Shown here in pieces: positions 1 through 8,758 of a stretch of DNA of 64,000 nucleotides. The notes below the pieces were generated by a model. It had not been told where the DNA came from. It saw only the letters and a list, made by a program, of their open reading frames with translations, and did not search any database. The first letter of the stretch is position 1. Every line of letters starts with the position of its first letter. Origin of the DNA: Sphingosinicella soli (GTDB taxonomy: Bacteria > Pseudomonadota > Alphaproteobacteria > Sphingomonadales > Sphingomonadaceae); contig NZ_JACHNZ010000001.1 in assembly GCF_014199685.1 (NCBI RefSeq), positions 124,001 to 188,000 on the forward strand. The letters run 5' to 3'. The position numbers and the translations under genes were made by a program.

Positions 1-216
1 GGAGACACGGGTGTCCTCGCGCTTGGGGGATACAAGGCCGAACAGGCACGACTCGCGAAGGAGGCGGCGGAGGTTGCCGAACGCAAGTCGGATATTGAAC
101 GCAAAGTCACGCTCCTCGATCCCGCGAAGGTCGATCCTGACCTCGCTGACGAACTCGTGCGCGAAAACCTGGGCCTCGTTCGCGAGGACGAGTTCGTCAT
201 CCGTCTCGACAAATAA
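1..216 (+). CDS. ftsB: FtsB/DivIC-family septum formation initiator, 3' fragment
   Basis: The window opens inside this gene; only the last 71 codons, ending in TAA, are present. The visible part begins with a Gly/Ala/Leu stretch, continues as a charged Ala/Glu/Lys/Arg coiled coil, and ends with the globular tail 'ENLGLVREDEFVIRLDK' that closes FtsB-like proteins. FtsB-type proteins are single-pass inner-membrane components of the divisome; the membrane helix would lie upstream of the window. It sits just before pdhA on the same strand, an arrangement common in alphaproteobacteria. The call rests on the C-terminal half only, so a different short coiled-coil protein is possible but less likely. 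Confidence 0.75.
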   Translation, partial: GDTGVLALGGYKAEQARLAKEAAEVAERKSDIERKVTLLDPAKVDPDLADELVRENLGLVREDEFVIRLDK

Positions 217-239
217 GCGGTGCGCGCGTTCGCTCGCGC

Positions 240-269
240 TTGAACTTTGTACGCGGTCGCACGTATAGC
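240..269 (+). promoter_or_regulatory. Candidate sigma-70 promoter for the pdh operon
   Basis: TTGAAC at 240-245 and TATAGC at 264-269 are separated by 18 bases, a fair match to the housekeeping promoter pattern. Transcription would start near 276. This is a pattern match by eye and is not experimentally supported. Confidence 0.35.
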
Positions 270-272
270 GGC

Positions 273-293
273 GGTGAAGTAAAAAACTTTACC
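273..293 (+). promoter_or_regulatory. Inverted repeat at the presumed pdh transcript start
   Basis: GGTGAAGT (273-280) faces ACTTTACC (286-293) across a run of five A residues, with one G/T wobble. It lies at the predicted transcription start and just before the strong Shine-Dalgarno of pdhA. It could be a repressor operator or a short 5' UTR hairpin; nothing in the sequence tells these apart. Confidence 0.35.
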
Positions 294-315
294 TGCCAGC
301 CCAGAGGAGGGGATT

Positions 316-1416
316 ATCGCCGAGCGAACCAAAGAGGCGAAAAATACGTCCAAGCCGAAACCGGCTGCAGGCAAATCCAAGAACACGACGTCTCACCGCA
401 TGTCCAGTGCGCGGGACGGGCTCGATCGTCTCCCCGATTATTCGCCCTATGACGCCAGCGTCGACGAGCTTCTGGAGTTCTATCGCCAGATGATGCTGAT
501 CCGCCGCTTCGAGGAGAAGGCGGGCCAACTTTACGGCATGGGGCTGATCGGCGGCTTCTGCCATCTCTATATCGGCCAGGAGGCCGTCGTCGTCGGTCTC
601 CAATCCGCGCTCAAATCAGGCGACAGCGTCATCACCGGTTATCGCGACCACGGACATATGCTGGCCTGCGGCATCGAATCGCGCGAAGTCATGGCGGAAC
701 TGACCGGCCGCGCGGCGGGCATTTCCAAGGGCAAGGGCGGCTCGATGCACATGTTCAGCGTCGAGCACGGCTTCTACGGCGGGCACGGCATCGTCGCCGC
801 GCAGGTGCCGCTCGGCACGGGCCTTGCGTTTGCGCACAAATACAAAGGCGACGGCAACGTCTGCCTCACCTATTTCGGCGACGGCGCGGCGAACCAGGGC
901 CAGGTGTACGAAAGTTTCAACATGGCGGAGCTTTGGAAGCTGCCCGTCGTCTACGTGATCGAGAACAACCAGTATGCGATGGGCACCAGTGTCAATCGCG
1001 CCAGCGCGGAGGACCAGCTCTACCGCCGCGGCGAGAGCTTCCGCATCGAAGGCATCCAGGTGAACGGCATGGACGTGCTGGAAGTGCGCGGCGCGGCGCA
1101 GATGGCGATCGAGTGGGTGCGCTCCGGCAAGGGGCCGCTGCTTCTTGAAATGAAGACATACCGCTATCGCGGCCATTCCATGTCCGACCCCGCCAAATAT
1201 CGTTCGCGCGAGGAAGTGCAGGCTATGCGCGAAAAATCCGACCCCATCGAGGCCGCGAAGAAGCGCCTTATCGACGCGGGGGTGGACGAAGCGAAACTGA
1301 AGGACATCGAGAAAGACGTGCGCGCCATCGTGAACGATTCCGCCGACTTCGCCGAGCAGACGCCCGAACCGGAACTTTCCGAACTTTACACCGACGTTCT
1401 GGTGGGGCGCTACTGA
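316..1416 (+). CDS. pdhA: Pyruvate dehydrogenase E1 component, alpha subunit
   Basis: E1-alpha binds thiamine diphosphate and, with PdhB, decarboxylates pyruvate and acetylates the lipoyl arms of E2. Counting from the first ATG (400), the ThDP motif runs from GDG (about 160-162) to NN (189-190), and the phosphorylation-loop type sequence [11 protein letters not shown] follows near 250. The first ATG gives 338 residues, but the reading frame stays open back to 283 and encodes a Lys/Pro/Ala-rich leader of the kind usual in alphaproteobacterial PdhA. A strong Shine-Dalgarno (AGGAGG, 305-310) sits just upstream of ATT (313) and ATC (316), with no ATG, GTG or TTG in between. I therefore place the start at ATC 316, 5 bases from GGAGG, with low certainty; the conservative start is 400. 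The stop overlaps the pdhB start by one base. Confidence 0.9.
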   Translation: MAERTKEAKNTSKPKPAAGKSKNTTSHRMSSARDGLDRLPDYSPYDASVDELLEFYRQMMLIRRFEEKAGQLYGMGLIGGFCHLYIGQEAVVVGLQSALKSGDSVITGYRDHGHMLACGIESREVMAELTGRAAGISKGKGGSMHMFSVEHGFYGGHGIVAAQVPLGTGLAFAHKYKGDGNVCLTYFGDGAANQGQVYESFNMAELWKLPVVYVIENNQYAMGTSVNRASAEDQLYRRGESFRIEGIQVNGMDVLEVRGAAQMAIEWVRSGKGPLLLEMKTYRYRGHSMSDPAKYRSREEVQAMREKSDPIEAAKKRLIDAGVDEAKLKDIEKDVRAIVNDSADFAEQTPEPELSELYTDVLVGRY

Positions 1417-2801
1417 TGGCGATCGAGATCAAGCTGCCCGCCATGTCCCCCACGATGGAAGAGGGGACGCTCGCCAAGTGGCTGGTGAAAGAGGGCGACG
1501 AAGTGAAGCCCGGTGACGTGATCGCCGAGATCGAAACGGACAAGGCGACGATGGAGCTTGAGTCCGACGAGGGCGGCATCGTTTCGAAAATTCTCGTGCC
1601 CGCGGGCTCGGACGGGGTTGCCGTCGGTACGCTGATCGCGGTGATCGACGACGGCGAAGCGGACGCCGCCCCCACCAAGGCGCAGCCGCCCGAGGCGAAG
1701 CAGGAAGTGGCTGCGAAGCATCCTGAACAGAAGACCGAGGCGCCTTCCGGCGCCAAGGCCATTCCAACCCCGCAGCCGGAGATCGCGAACGATCCGGACA
1801 TCCCGGCGGGCACCAACCTTCGCCGCATGACCGTGCGCGAGGCGCTGCGCGATGCGATGGCCGAGGAAATGCGCGCCGACGATCGCGTGTTCGTGATGGG
1901 CGAAGAGGTTGCCGAGTATCAGGGCGCCTACAAGGTGACGCAGGGGCTGCTCGAAGAGTTCGGCCCGCAGCGCGTCATCGATACGCCGATCACCGAGTAC
2001 GGCTTCGCCGGTGTGGGCACGGGCGCGGCGATGGGCGGGCTGAGGCCGATCGTGGAGTTCATGACCTTCAACTTCGCGATGCAGGCGATCGACCACATCG
2101 TGAACTCGGCGGCAAAGACGAACTACATGTCGGGCGGGCAGATGCGCTGCCCGATGGTGTTCCGCGGGCCCAACGGTGCGGCGGCGCGTGTCGGCGCGCA
2201 GCACAGCCAGAACTACGGCCCCTGGTACGCAAGCGTGCCCGGCCTCATCGTCATCGCGCCCTACAGCGCGGCCGATGCGAAAGGGCTGCTGAAGGCGGCG
2301 ATCCGCTCGCCTGATCCGGTCGTCTTCCTGGAAAACGAGCTGCTTTACGGCCAGAGCTTCGATGTGCCGGAGGTGGAGGACTATGTTCTGCCCATCGGCA
2401 AGGCGCGGATCGCGCGCGAGGGGGATGACGTCACCATCGTCTCCTACGCGATCGGGGTCGGCGTGGCGCTCGAAGCGGCGAAGACGCTGGCGGAGGAGGG
2501 GATCGAGGCCGAGGTGGTCGACCTGCGCACGCTGCGCCCGCTCGACCGCGCGACGGTGCTCGCCAGCCTCAAGAAGACGAACCGCATGGTCGTCGTCGAG
2601 GAAGGCTGGCCGCAGTGCTCGATCGCCTCGGAAATCATGGCGATCGCGATGGAGGACGGCTTCGACGATCTCGATGCGCCCGTCCTGCGCGTCACCAATG
2701 TCGATGTGCCGCTGCCTTATGCCGCCAATCTGGAAAAAGCCGCTCTCGTGAAGGCTGCCGACGTTGTCGCCGCCGCCAAGCGCATCACCTACAAGGACTG
2801 A
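1416..2801 (+). CDS. pdhB: Pyruvate dehydrogenase E1 component, beta subunit with N-terminal lipoyl domain
   Basis: This 461-residue E1-beta has an N-terminal lipoyl domain (residues 1-80) with the attachment lysine in [11 protein letters not shown] (K43). An Ala/Pro/Glu linker follows (about 85-135), and then a standard transketolase-like E1-beta body starting near [15 protein letters not shown] lipoyl domain on E1-beta is a known alphaproteobacterial variant and gives the complex a second type of swinging arm. The ATG overlaps the pdhA stop codon (TGATG), indicating translational coupling. The lipoyl domain closely resembles that of PdhC next door, suggesting that one was copied from the other. 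Confidence 0.96.
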   Translation: MAIEIKLPAMSPTMEEGTLAKWLVKEGDEVKPGDVIAEIETDKATMELESDEGGIVSKILVPAGSDGVAVGTLIAVIDDGEADAAPTKAQPPEAKQEVAAKHPEQKTEAPSGAKAIPTPQPEIANDPDIPAGTNLRRMTVREALRDAMAEEMRADDRVFVMGEEVAEYQGAYKVTQGLLEEFGPQRVIDTPITEYGFAGVGTGAAMGGLRPIVEFMTFNFAMQAIDHIVNSAAKTNYMSGGQMRCPMVFRGPNGAAARVGAQHSQNYGPWYASVPGLIVIAPYSAADAKGLLKAAIRSPDPVVFLENELLYGQSFDVPEVEDYVLPIGKARIAREGDDVTIVSYAIGVGVALEAAKTLAEEGIEAEVVDLRTLRPLDRATVLASLKKTNRMVVVEEGWPQCSIASEIMAIAMEDGFDDLDAPVLRVTNVDVPLPYAANLEKAALVKAADVVAAAKRITYKD

Positions 2802-2803
2802 AC

Positions 2804-4099
2804 ATGCCGATAGACATTACAATGCCCGCGCTGTCGCCGACGATGGAAACCGGCACGCTCGCGAAATGGCTGGTGAAGGAAGGCGACAAGGTTTCGCCCG
2901 GTGACGTCATCGCCGAGATCGAGACCGACAAGGCGACGATGGAGGTTGAATCCATCGACGAGGGCGTCGTCGCGAAGATCGTGGTTGCAGCGGGTACGGA
3001 AGACGTTCCGGTCGGCCAGCTCATCGCCGTGCTCGCGGAAGAGGGTGAAGAGGTCGCCGCGCCGAAAGCCGCGAAGGCAGCGCCGAAAGAGGCGCCGAAG
3101 CCCGAGGTGAAAGAGGCACCGAAGCCTGCCAAGGCCGAGAAGCCCGAGCCCGCGCCTAAGCCCGAGCCCGCCAAGGCCGAGGCACCGGCACCCGCACCCG
3201 CTGCGGCGCCCGCAGCAGACACGGACGACCGTGTGAAGGCGAGCCCGCTCGCGCGCCGCATCGCCGAAGCCAAGGGCATCGCCCTCGGCGACGTGCAGGG
3301 CAGCGGCCCCGGCGGACGTGTCGTGAAGGCAGACCTCGATGGCGGCAAGACGGCGCCGCCCGCCGCCACCGCGCCCAAGGCCGCTGCACCGGCGATGTTC
3401 GAGACCGAGATTCCGCACGAGGCGGTGAAGCTCTCGAACATGCGCAAGGTGATCGCGCGCAGGCTTACCGAAGCGAAGCAGACGATCCCGCACATCTACC
3501 TTACCGTGGATATTCAGCTCGATGCGCTTCTGAAGCTACGCGGCGAGCTGAACGCGGCGCTGGAACCGCGCGGGGTGAAGCTCAGCGTCAACGACCTGCT
3601 CATCAAGGCGCTCGCCGCCGCGCTGATCGAGGTGCCGGAGTGCAATGTCTCGATCTCGGGCGAACAGCTCTTCAAGTACAGCCGCGCCGATATCTCGGTG
3701 GCGGTGTCGATCCCGGGTGGGCTCATCACGCCGATCATCACGGGGGCGGACAGCAAGAGCCTGTCGGCGATCGCCACCGAGATGAAGGAACTCGCAGGCC
3801 GCGCGAAAGAGGGCAAGCTGCAGCCGCACGAGTATCAGGGCGGCACGGCCTCCCTCTCCAACATGGGCATGTACGGCATCACGCAGTTCGACGCGGTCAT
3901 CAACCCGCCGCAGGGCATGATCATGGCGATCGGCGCGGGCGAAAAGCGGCCGTTCATCGTGAACGATGCGCTTGCCATCGCGACAGTGATGTCGGCGACG
4001 GGCAGCTTCGACCACCGCGCCATCGACGGCGCGGACGGGGCGCGCCTGATGCAGGCGTTCAAGCGACTTGTTGAAAATCCGCTGGGGATGATCGCGTAA
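2804..4099 (+). CDS. pdhC: Dihydrolipoamide acetyltransferase, E2 of the pyruvate dehydrogenase complex
   Basis: E2 core subunit of 431 residues. It has one lipoyl domain (residues 1-80, lysine K43 in [11 protein letters not shown]), a long Ala/Pro/Lys/Glu linker (about 85-135), a peripheral-subunit binding domain (around VKASPLARRIAEAKGI, about 143-178) and the catalytic acetyltransferase domain, which ends with the active-site motif DHRAIDG. The ATG is two bases after the pdhB stop, inside a longer open frame whose upstream part overlaps pdhB and is not coding. The enzyme moves the acetyl group from lipoate to CoA. Its stop overlaps the lpd start. Confidence 0.96.
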   Translation: MPIDITMPALSPTMETGTLAKWLVKEGDKVSPGDVIAEIETDKATMEVESIDEGVVAKIVVAAGTEDVPVGQLIAVLAEEGEEVAAPKAAKAAPKEAPKPEVKEAPKPAKAEKPEPAPKPEPAKAEAPAPAPAAAPAADTDDRVKASPLARRIAEAKGIALGDVQGSGPGGRVVKADLDGGKTAPPAATAPKAAAPAMFETEIPHEAVKLSNMRKVIARRLTEAKQTIPHIYLTVDIQLDALLKLRGELNAALEPRGVKLSVNDLLIKALAAALIEVPECNVSISGEQLFKYSRADISVAVSIPGGLITPIITGADSKSLSAIATEMKELAGRAKEGKLQPHEYQGGTASLSNMGMYGITQFDAVINPPQGMIMAIGAGEKRPFIVNDALAIATVMSATGSFDHRAIDGADGARLMQAFKRLVENPLGMIA

Positions 4100-5499
4100 T
4101 GGCTGACACTTACGACCTCATCGTTCTCGGCTCCGGGCCGGGGGGCTATGTCGCGGCGATCCGGGCGGCGCAGCTTGGGATGAAGACGGCGATCGTCGAG
4201 CGCGAGCGGCTTGGCGGTATTTGCCTCAACTGGGGATGTATCCCGACGAAGGCGCTGCTGCGCTCGTCCGAGATCTTCCACTATCTGACGCACGCTTCGG
4301 CTTACGGCCTCAGCGCCGAGAAGCCGTCGTTTGACATCAAGGCGGTGGTGGCGCGCAGCCGCAAGGTCGCCGATCAGCTGAACGGCGGCGTCAAGGGGCT
4401 GATGAAGAAGCACAAGATCGACGTTCACGAGGGCGTCGGCACGCTGACGGGGAAGGGTAAGCTCTCCGTTTCGAAGGACGGCAAGACCACCGAGCTTTCC
4501 GCGAAGAACATCATCGTCGCGACAGGCGCGCGCGCCCGCGAGCTGCCGTTCGCGAAGGCGGACGGCAAGCGCATCTGGACGTATCGCCATGCGCTGGTGC
4601 CCGAAGCGGTGCCGGAAAAGCTGCTGGTGATCGGATCGGGTGCGATCGGCATCGAGTTCGCGAGCTTCTATTCGGACCTCGGCGCCAAGGTGACGGTTGT
4701 GGAGATGCTGGAGCGCATCCTCCCCGTGGAGGACGCCGAGGTGAGCGCGTTCATGGAAAAGGCCCTCACCAAGCAGGGCATGGCGATCCACACGAAAACC
4801 GGCGTGCAGAAGCTGGAAACGACCGCCAAGGGCGTGAAAGCCGAGATCAAGTTCGGCGACGGCAAGGTTGAAACGCAGGAGTTCAGCCATGTCATCGTCG
4901 CGGTGGGCATCGTGCCGAATGTCGAGGACATCGGGCTGGAAAAGCTCGGCGTGAAGCAGCTTGCCAACACGCACATCGAGACGGACGGATACGGCCGTAC
5001 CAATGTGGAGGGCATCTGGGCGCTCGGCGATGTCACCGCCGGGCCGTGGCTTGCGCACAAGGCGATGCACGAAGCGGTGATCTGCATCGAGAAGATGGCG
5101 GGCGCGAAGGATGTTCACGCGATGAGCACGGCGAACATTCCCGGCTGCACCTATTCACGCCCGCAGGTGGCCTCCGTGGGCCTTACCGAAGCGAAGGCGA
5201 AGGAAGCGGGCTACAAGGTGAAGGTCGGCAAGTTCCCGGCGCTCGGCAACGGCAAGGCGATCGCGCTCGGCGAGACCGAGGGCTTCGTGAAGACCGTGTT
5301 CGACGAAGCGACCGGCGAGCTGCTGGGCGCGCACATGGTGGGCGCGGAAGTCACCGAGCTGATCCAGGGCTATGTCGTCGCGCGTGAGCTGGAGACGACC
5401 GAGGCCGAGCTGATGGCTACGACCTTCGCGCACCCGACGCTTTCGGAAATGATGCACGAAAGCGTGCTCGCCGCCTACGACCGCCCGCTGCACATCTGA
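4099..5499 (+). CDS. lpdA: Dihydrolipoamide dehydrogenase, E3
   Basis: FAD-dependent disulfide oxidoreductase of 466 residues that reoxidises dihydrolipoamide and reduces NAD+. The N-terminal FAD motif GSGPGGYVAA (11-20), the redox-active pair C42/C47 in GICLNWGCIPT, the NAD-binding GSGAIGIEFAS segment and the C-terminal HPTLSE active-site histidine are all visible. The start overlaps the pdhC stop by one base (TAATG), completing a tightly coupled four-gene operon. Many alphaproteobacteria have a second lpd in the 2-oxoglutarate dehydrogenase cluster; this copy is probably dedicated to pyruvate dehydrogenase. Confidence 0.96.
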   Translation: MADTYDLIVLGSGPGGYVAAIRAAQLGMKTAIVERERLGGICLNWGCIPTKALLRSSEIFHYLTHASAYGLSAEKPSFDIKAVVARSRKVADQLNGGVKGLMKKHKIDVHEGVGTLTGKGKLSVSKDGKTTELSAKNIIVATGARARELPFAKADGKRIWTYRHALVPEAVPEKLLVIGSGAIGIEFASFYSDLGAKVTVVEMLERILPVEDAEVSAFMEKALTKQGMAIHTKTGVQKLETTAKGVKAEIKFGDGKVETQEFSHVIVAVGIVPNVEDIGLEKLGVKQLANTHIETDGYGRTNVEGIWALGDVTAGPWLAHKAMHEAVICIEKMAGAKDVHAMSTANIPGCTYSRPQVASVGLTEAKAKEAGYKVKVGKFPALGNGKAIALGETEGFVKTVFDEATGELLGAHMVGAEVTELIQGYVVARELETTEAELMATTFAHPTLSEMMHESVLAAYDRPLHI

Positions 5500-5518
5500 C
5501 GCGAACGGGGCCTGCCGG

Positions 5519-5884
5519 TCAAAGCCGGTATGGCACCCGTATGCCGGGGTCGTCTTCGGGGAAATCGCGCGTGTTGCGCGTGATCAGCAGCATGTCGTTC
5601 GCTTGCGCCGATGCCAGGATGACCGCATCCGGCAGTTTCATTCGGTGGGCGCGGCGAAGAGCAACCGCCGCTTCTGCCACGGTGTCGTCGAGCGCGATGA
5701 GCCGGAAATCCGACAGGAAGGCCCGTGTACCCGCTTCCACCTCCGGCGGGGCGCCGATCAGCACCTCCATCCAGGTCACGATGCTGATGGCCTTGTCGCC
5801 GTAACGGTCGAGCTCGGCGCGCGCCGCCGGAACGGCGTTGAGGTGATCGATCAGGATATTCGTGTCGAACAGCGCCTTCACCAT
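5519..5884 (-). CDS. vapC: VapC-like PIN-domain ribonuclease toxin
   Basis: A 121-residue PIN-domain protein. The acidic residues expected at the metal site are present: D7 in LFDTNILID, E40 in TWMEVLIG, D86 in KLPDAVILASA, and D107 in TRNTRDF. VapC toxins cleave RNA, often initiator or elongator tRNAs, when released from the antitoxin; the target here cannot be read from sequence. The start overlaps the 3' end of the upstream antitoxin gene by 7 bases. The gene is convergent with lpdA with only 19 bases between the stops. Confidence 0.85.
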   Translation of the reverse strand: MVKALFDTNILIDHLNAVPAARAELDRYGDKAISIVTWMEVLIGAPPEVEAGTRAFLSDFRLIALDDTVAEAAVALRRAHRMKLPDAVILASAQANDMLLITRNTRDFPEDDPGIRVPYRL

Positions 5885-6093
5885 TCGCTGCGGGCCCGCT
5901 CCTGATAATCAAGGCCGTCTATCTTGCGATCGCCCCAAAGGCCGAACGCCTCGCCCGCGCCGGATTGCCGATGCCGGGCGAGATATTCGGCGATCGCCTT
6001 GCGGATCAGTGCCGCACGCGATTGCCGCTCCTGCCGGGACAGGGTGTCGAGTTCCTTCATCTGGGGCTCGGCGATATCGATGATCGTGCGCAT
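5878..6093 (-). CDS. vapB: VapB-like ribbon-helix-helix antitoxin
   Basis: This 71-residue protein starts with a short beta strand (MRTIIDIAEP) followed by two helices (QMKELDTLSRQ and SRAALIRKAIAEYLARH), the layout of a ribbon-helix-helix DNA-binding antitoxin. The acidic/aromatic tail (GLWGDRKIDGLDYQERARSEW) would wrap the toxin. It precedes and overlaps the PIN toxin gene, the normal order for vapBC. A perfect inverted repeat lies 12 bases upstream of its start codon, as expected for an autoregulated pair. Confidence 0.82.
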   Translation of the reverse strand: MRTIIDIAEPQMKELDTLSRQERQSRAALIRKAIAEYLARHRQSGAGEAFGLWGDRKIDGLDYQERARSEW

Positions 6094-6105
6094 GGTCGTG
6101 TCCGA

Positions 6106-6134
6106 TGAATGATATCGTCATCATATATCATTCA
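6106..6134. promoter_or_regulatory. Perfect 10-bp inverted repeat, probable VapB operator
   Basis: TGAATGATAT (6106-6115) and ATATCATTCA (6125-6134) are exact reverse complements separated by 9 bases. The AT-rich repeat is immediately upstream of the antitoxin gene and stands out in this GC-rich sequence. Arm length and spacing suit two antitoxin dimers bound on neighbouring turns. Confidence 0.7.
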
Positions 6135-6161
6135 CGCAACCCAGTGTCTATCCGCGCCAGC

Positions 6162-6803
6162 TCAGGTGGCGGCAGAAAACACGCCGCTTGCTTCATCCAG
6201 CACGTGCAAAACGCCGTCGCGTATAGCGAAGTAGGCGCCGATGAGCTTGAGCTTGCCCGCAGCCTCGCGTTCCGGGATGCAGGGGAAGGTGCGGAGGTTC
6301 TTGAGCGAGACCTTTACGGCCTCGAGCTCCAGCGCGTGTTCCACATCGCGGTCCATGCGGCCGCCGTGTTCGTGAAGGATGCGGTCGCGCGCTTCGTCGA
6401 GAAGATCGATCCAGTGGGCGATGAAGCCTCCCGCGCCCGCCGGCGCGCCCTTGAACTTGCTGGTGAGCGCCGCCTGCACGCCGCCGCAGCCGCCGTGGCC
6501 CATCACGACGATGTTCGCCACCTCAAGCTGCGTCACCGCGAACTCCAGCGCGGCGGAGACGCCATGGCGGCCGCCGCCGATCTCGAAGGGGGGCACCAAG
6601 TTCGCAATGTTGCGGACGGTGAAAATCTCGCCCGGCCCGACGTCGAAGATCATGGCGGGATCAACGCGGCTGTCGGAGCACGAGATAATCATCGTCTTCG
6701 GGCTCTGGCTCGACCGCAGCGCGTCGTAGCGCGCCTTTTGCGCAATATAGGCGCCGCCGCGGAAACGGCGGTAGCCATCGATCAGTTCTTCAAAGCCGGA
6801 CAT
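6162..6803 (-). CDS. Beta-class carbonic anhydrase
   Basis: Zinc enzyme that interconverts CO2 and bicarbonate in the cytoplasm. From the chosen start (MSGFEELIDGYRRF) the zinc ligands are C42 and D44/R46 in SCSDSRVDP, then H103 and C106 in MGHGGCGG. The length of 213 residues is normal for the family. Two further in-frame ATGs upstream (6809 and 6839) would add 2 or 12 residues. I prefer 6803 because the protein there begins just before the conserved domain; none has a clear Shine-Dalgarno. It is divergent from lipA. Confidence 0.92.
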   Translation of the reverse strand: MSGFEELIDGYRRFRGGAYIAQKARYDALRSSQSPKTMIISCSDSRVDPAMIFDVGPGEIFTVRNIANLVPPFEIGGGRHGVSAALEFAVTQLEVANIVVMGHGGCGGVQAALTSKFKGAPAGAGGFIAHWIDLLDEARDRILHEHGGRMDRDVEHALELEAVKVSLKNLRTFPCIPEREAAGKLKLIGAYFAIRDGVLHVLDEASGVFSAAT

Positions 6804-6885
6804 GGACATGCGGCTAGCCCGATCATGTCTGTCATGCAAGAACTCGCGGTTGGATTATGCCGCCGCCGCCGCTATCTAGGCGCAC

Positions 6886-7815
6886 ATGGCCGACGTCGAT
6901 CCCGCACCCGTGACCCCGATCCGCATCCGCAAGCCCGACTGGCTGCGCGTGAAGGCGCCCACCAGCGTGGGTTTTGCGCAGACCCGCAAGCTGATGCGCG
7001 ATCTTGGGCTCAATACGGTTTGCGAGGAAGCGGCCTGCCCGAATATCGGCGAGTGCTGGACGCAGAAGCACGCGACGGTGATGATTCTGGGCGACACGTG
7101 CACGCGCGCCTGCGCCTTCTGCAACGTGAAGACCGGAATGCCGAACCCGGTCGATCCGCTGGAGCCCGAGCATGTGGCGACCGCCGCCGCCGAGCTTGGC
7201 CTTGAACATATCGTCATCACCAGCGTGGACAGAGACGACCTTGCGGACGGCGGGGCGACGCAGTTCGTGCGGGTGATCGAGGCGCTGCGCCGCCGCACGC
7301 CGAAGACGACGATCGAAATCCTGACGCCGGACTTCCGCAACAAGGCGGATGAAGCGGTGAAGCGCATCGTCGATGCGCGGCCCGACGTTTACAACCACAA
7401 CCTGGAGACCGTGCCGAGGCTTTACCCGACGATCCGGCCAGGTGCGCGCTATTACCATTCGCTGCGGCTGCTGGAGCGCGTGAAGGCGCTCGATCCGACG
7501 ATCTTCACCAAGTCGGGCCTTATGGTCGGGCTCGGCGAAGAGCGGCTGGAAATCCATCAGGTGATGGACGACATGCGCTCCGCCGACATCGATTTCCTGA
7601 CGATCGGCCAATATCTGCAGCCGACGCCGCGCCACGCGAAGGTCATCGATTTCGTGACGCCGGACACGTTCAAGTCCTACGCCTCGCTTGGCCGTGCCAA
7701 GGGCTTCGCGCTCGTCGCGGCGTCGCCGCTGACGCGCTCGTCGTATCATGCAGGTGACGATTTCGCGAAGCTGAAGGCCGCGCGCCTCGCCAGGCACCAA
7801 CGCGCCGATGCCTGA
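6886..7815 (+). CDS. lipA: Lipoyl synthase
   Basis: Radical-SAM enzyme of 309 residues that inserts two sulfurs into protein-bound octanoyl groups. The auxiliary-cluster cysteines C46, C51 and C57 ([14 protein letters not shown]) and the radical-SAM CxxxCxxC (C72, C76, C79 in TCTRACAFC) are intact. The conserved RSSYHAGD segment lies near the C-terminus. Its products are the lipoyl lysines of PdhB and PdhC encoded a few kilobases upstream. The 3' end overlaps the next gene by 8 bases, so the two are probably co-translated. Confidence 0.97.
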   Translation: MADVDPAPVTPIRIRKPDWLRVKAPTSVGFAQTRKLMRDLGLNTVCEEAACPNIGECWTQKHATVMILGDTCTRACAFCNVKTGMPNPVDPLEPEHVATAAAELGLEHIVITSVDRDDLADGGATQFVRVIEALRRRTPKTTIEILTPDFRNKADEAVKRIVDARPDVYNHNLETVPRLYPTIRPGARYYHSLRLLERVKALDPTIFTKSGLMVGLGEERLEIHQVMDDMRSADIDFLTIGQYLQPTPRHAKVIDFVTPDTFKSYASLGRAKGFALVAASPLTRSSYHAGDDFAKLKAARLARHQRADA

Positions 7816-8284
7816 ACATCGCGAGGTTCGCGTGCTTCCGTTTACGCCGGAGCAACTGTTCGATCTCGTTGCCGATGTCGGGCGTTACGGCGAATTTCTG
7901 CCGTGGGTGATCGCAACGCGGGTGAAATCGCGCAGCGATACCGAGATGGTCGCCGACATGGTGGTCGGCTTCAAGGTGTTCCGGGAAACCTTCACCAGCC
8001 GCGTGGTGCTGGACAGGCCCCGCCATATCCACATCGACTATATCTCCGGCCCGCTGAAATTCCTCTACAACGACTGGCGCTTGAAGCCCGTGGGGGCAGG
8101 GACGGAGGTGGACTTCCATGTCGATTTCGCGTTCCGGCAGTCGATCCTGAACACGCTTGCGGGCGCGTACTTCCATGAAGCGTTCCGCAAGATGGTGACG
8201 GCGTTCGAAACGCGCGCCGCGAAGGTCTATGCGGCGGACGCGCCTTCGGGCAGCAGCAGTTCGAGCGCGCAGCGCACGGCCTGA
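7808..8284 (+). CDS. COQ10/RatA-family START-domain protein
   Basis: A 158-residue SRPBCC/START-like protein: a short basic strand, an [17 protein letters not shown] helix typical of the COQ10 group, and a C-terminal amphipathic helix ([16 protein letters not shown]). Family members bind ubiquinone or related lipids (COQ10), and the E. coli member RatA was reported to block 70S assembly. In alphaproteobacteria the quinone-chaperone role is the more plausible one. The gene overlaps lipA by 8 bases and runs 58 bases into convergent pncC. Confidence 0.85.
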   Translation: MPEHREVRVLPFTPEQLFDLVADVGRYGEFLPWVIATRVKSRSDTEMVADMVVGFKVFRETFTSRVVLDRPRHIHIDYISGPLKFLYNDWRLKPVGAGTEVDFHVDFAFRQSILNTLAGAYFHEAFRKMVTAFETRAAKVYAADAPSGSSSSSAQRTA

Positions 8285-8745
8285 AGCCGGATGCCGGTGC
8301 GGCCGAGGTCGCCGAACTGCTTCATGTCGGCGATCACGTCTTCAGGGTCTCCATCGCGGATCGCGCGGGCGAACACGACCGTGCCCACGGGTTTCGACTC
8401 CGAGCCGCCCTCGGGTCCGGCGATGCCCGTGATCGCCACGGCGACATCGGCCGCGCTGTGCGCAAGCGCGCCCTGCGCCATCGCCCAGGCGGTTGCCACG
8501 GAAACCGCGCCGAAGGTTTCCAGCACGTCGCCGTGAACATCGAGCTGCGCGGTCTTGGCGTCGTTCGAATAGGTGACGAAACCGCGCTCCAGCACCGCCG
8601 AGGAGCCCGGAATTTCTGTGATCGCGCCGCAGACGAGGCCGCCGGTGCAGGATTCGGCAAGCACGACCCTGCGTCCGGCGGCAGCGTTCAAATCCACCAC
8701 GCGCCGCGCAAGCGCGATGATCTCGTCGTCGAACAGTTCACTCAT
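8227..8745 (-). CDS. pncC: CinA C-terminal-domain protein, nicotinamide-nucleotide amidohydrolase
   Basis: A stand-alone CinA C-terminal domain of 172 residues. The characteristic blocks VVLAESCTGGLVCGAIT, TYSNDAKTAQL and AITGIAGPEGGS are present. The enzyme deamidates nicotinamide mononucleotide back to nicotinic acid mononucleotide in pyridine-nucleotide salvage. The N-terminal molybdopterin-like domain of full CinA is absent, as is usual for PncC. Its last 58 bases overlap the convergent START-domain gene. Confidence 0.9.
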   Translation of the reverse strand: MSELFDDEIIALARRVVDLNAAAGRRVVLAESCTGGLVCGAITEIPGSSAVLERGFVTYSNDAKTAQLDVHGDVLETFGAVSVATAWAMAQGALAHSAADVAVAITGIAGPEGGSESKPVGTVVFARAIRDGDPEDVIADMKQFGDLGRTGIRLQAVRCALELLLPEGASAA

Positions 8746-8758
8746 GATGTTGCTGACC

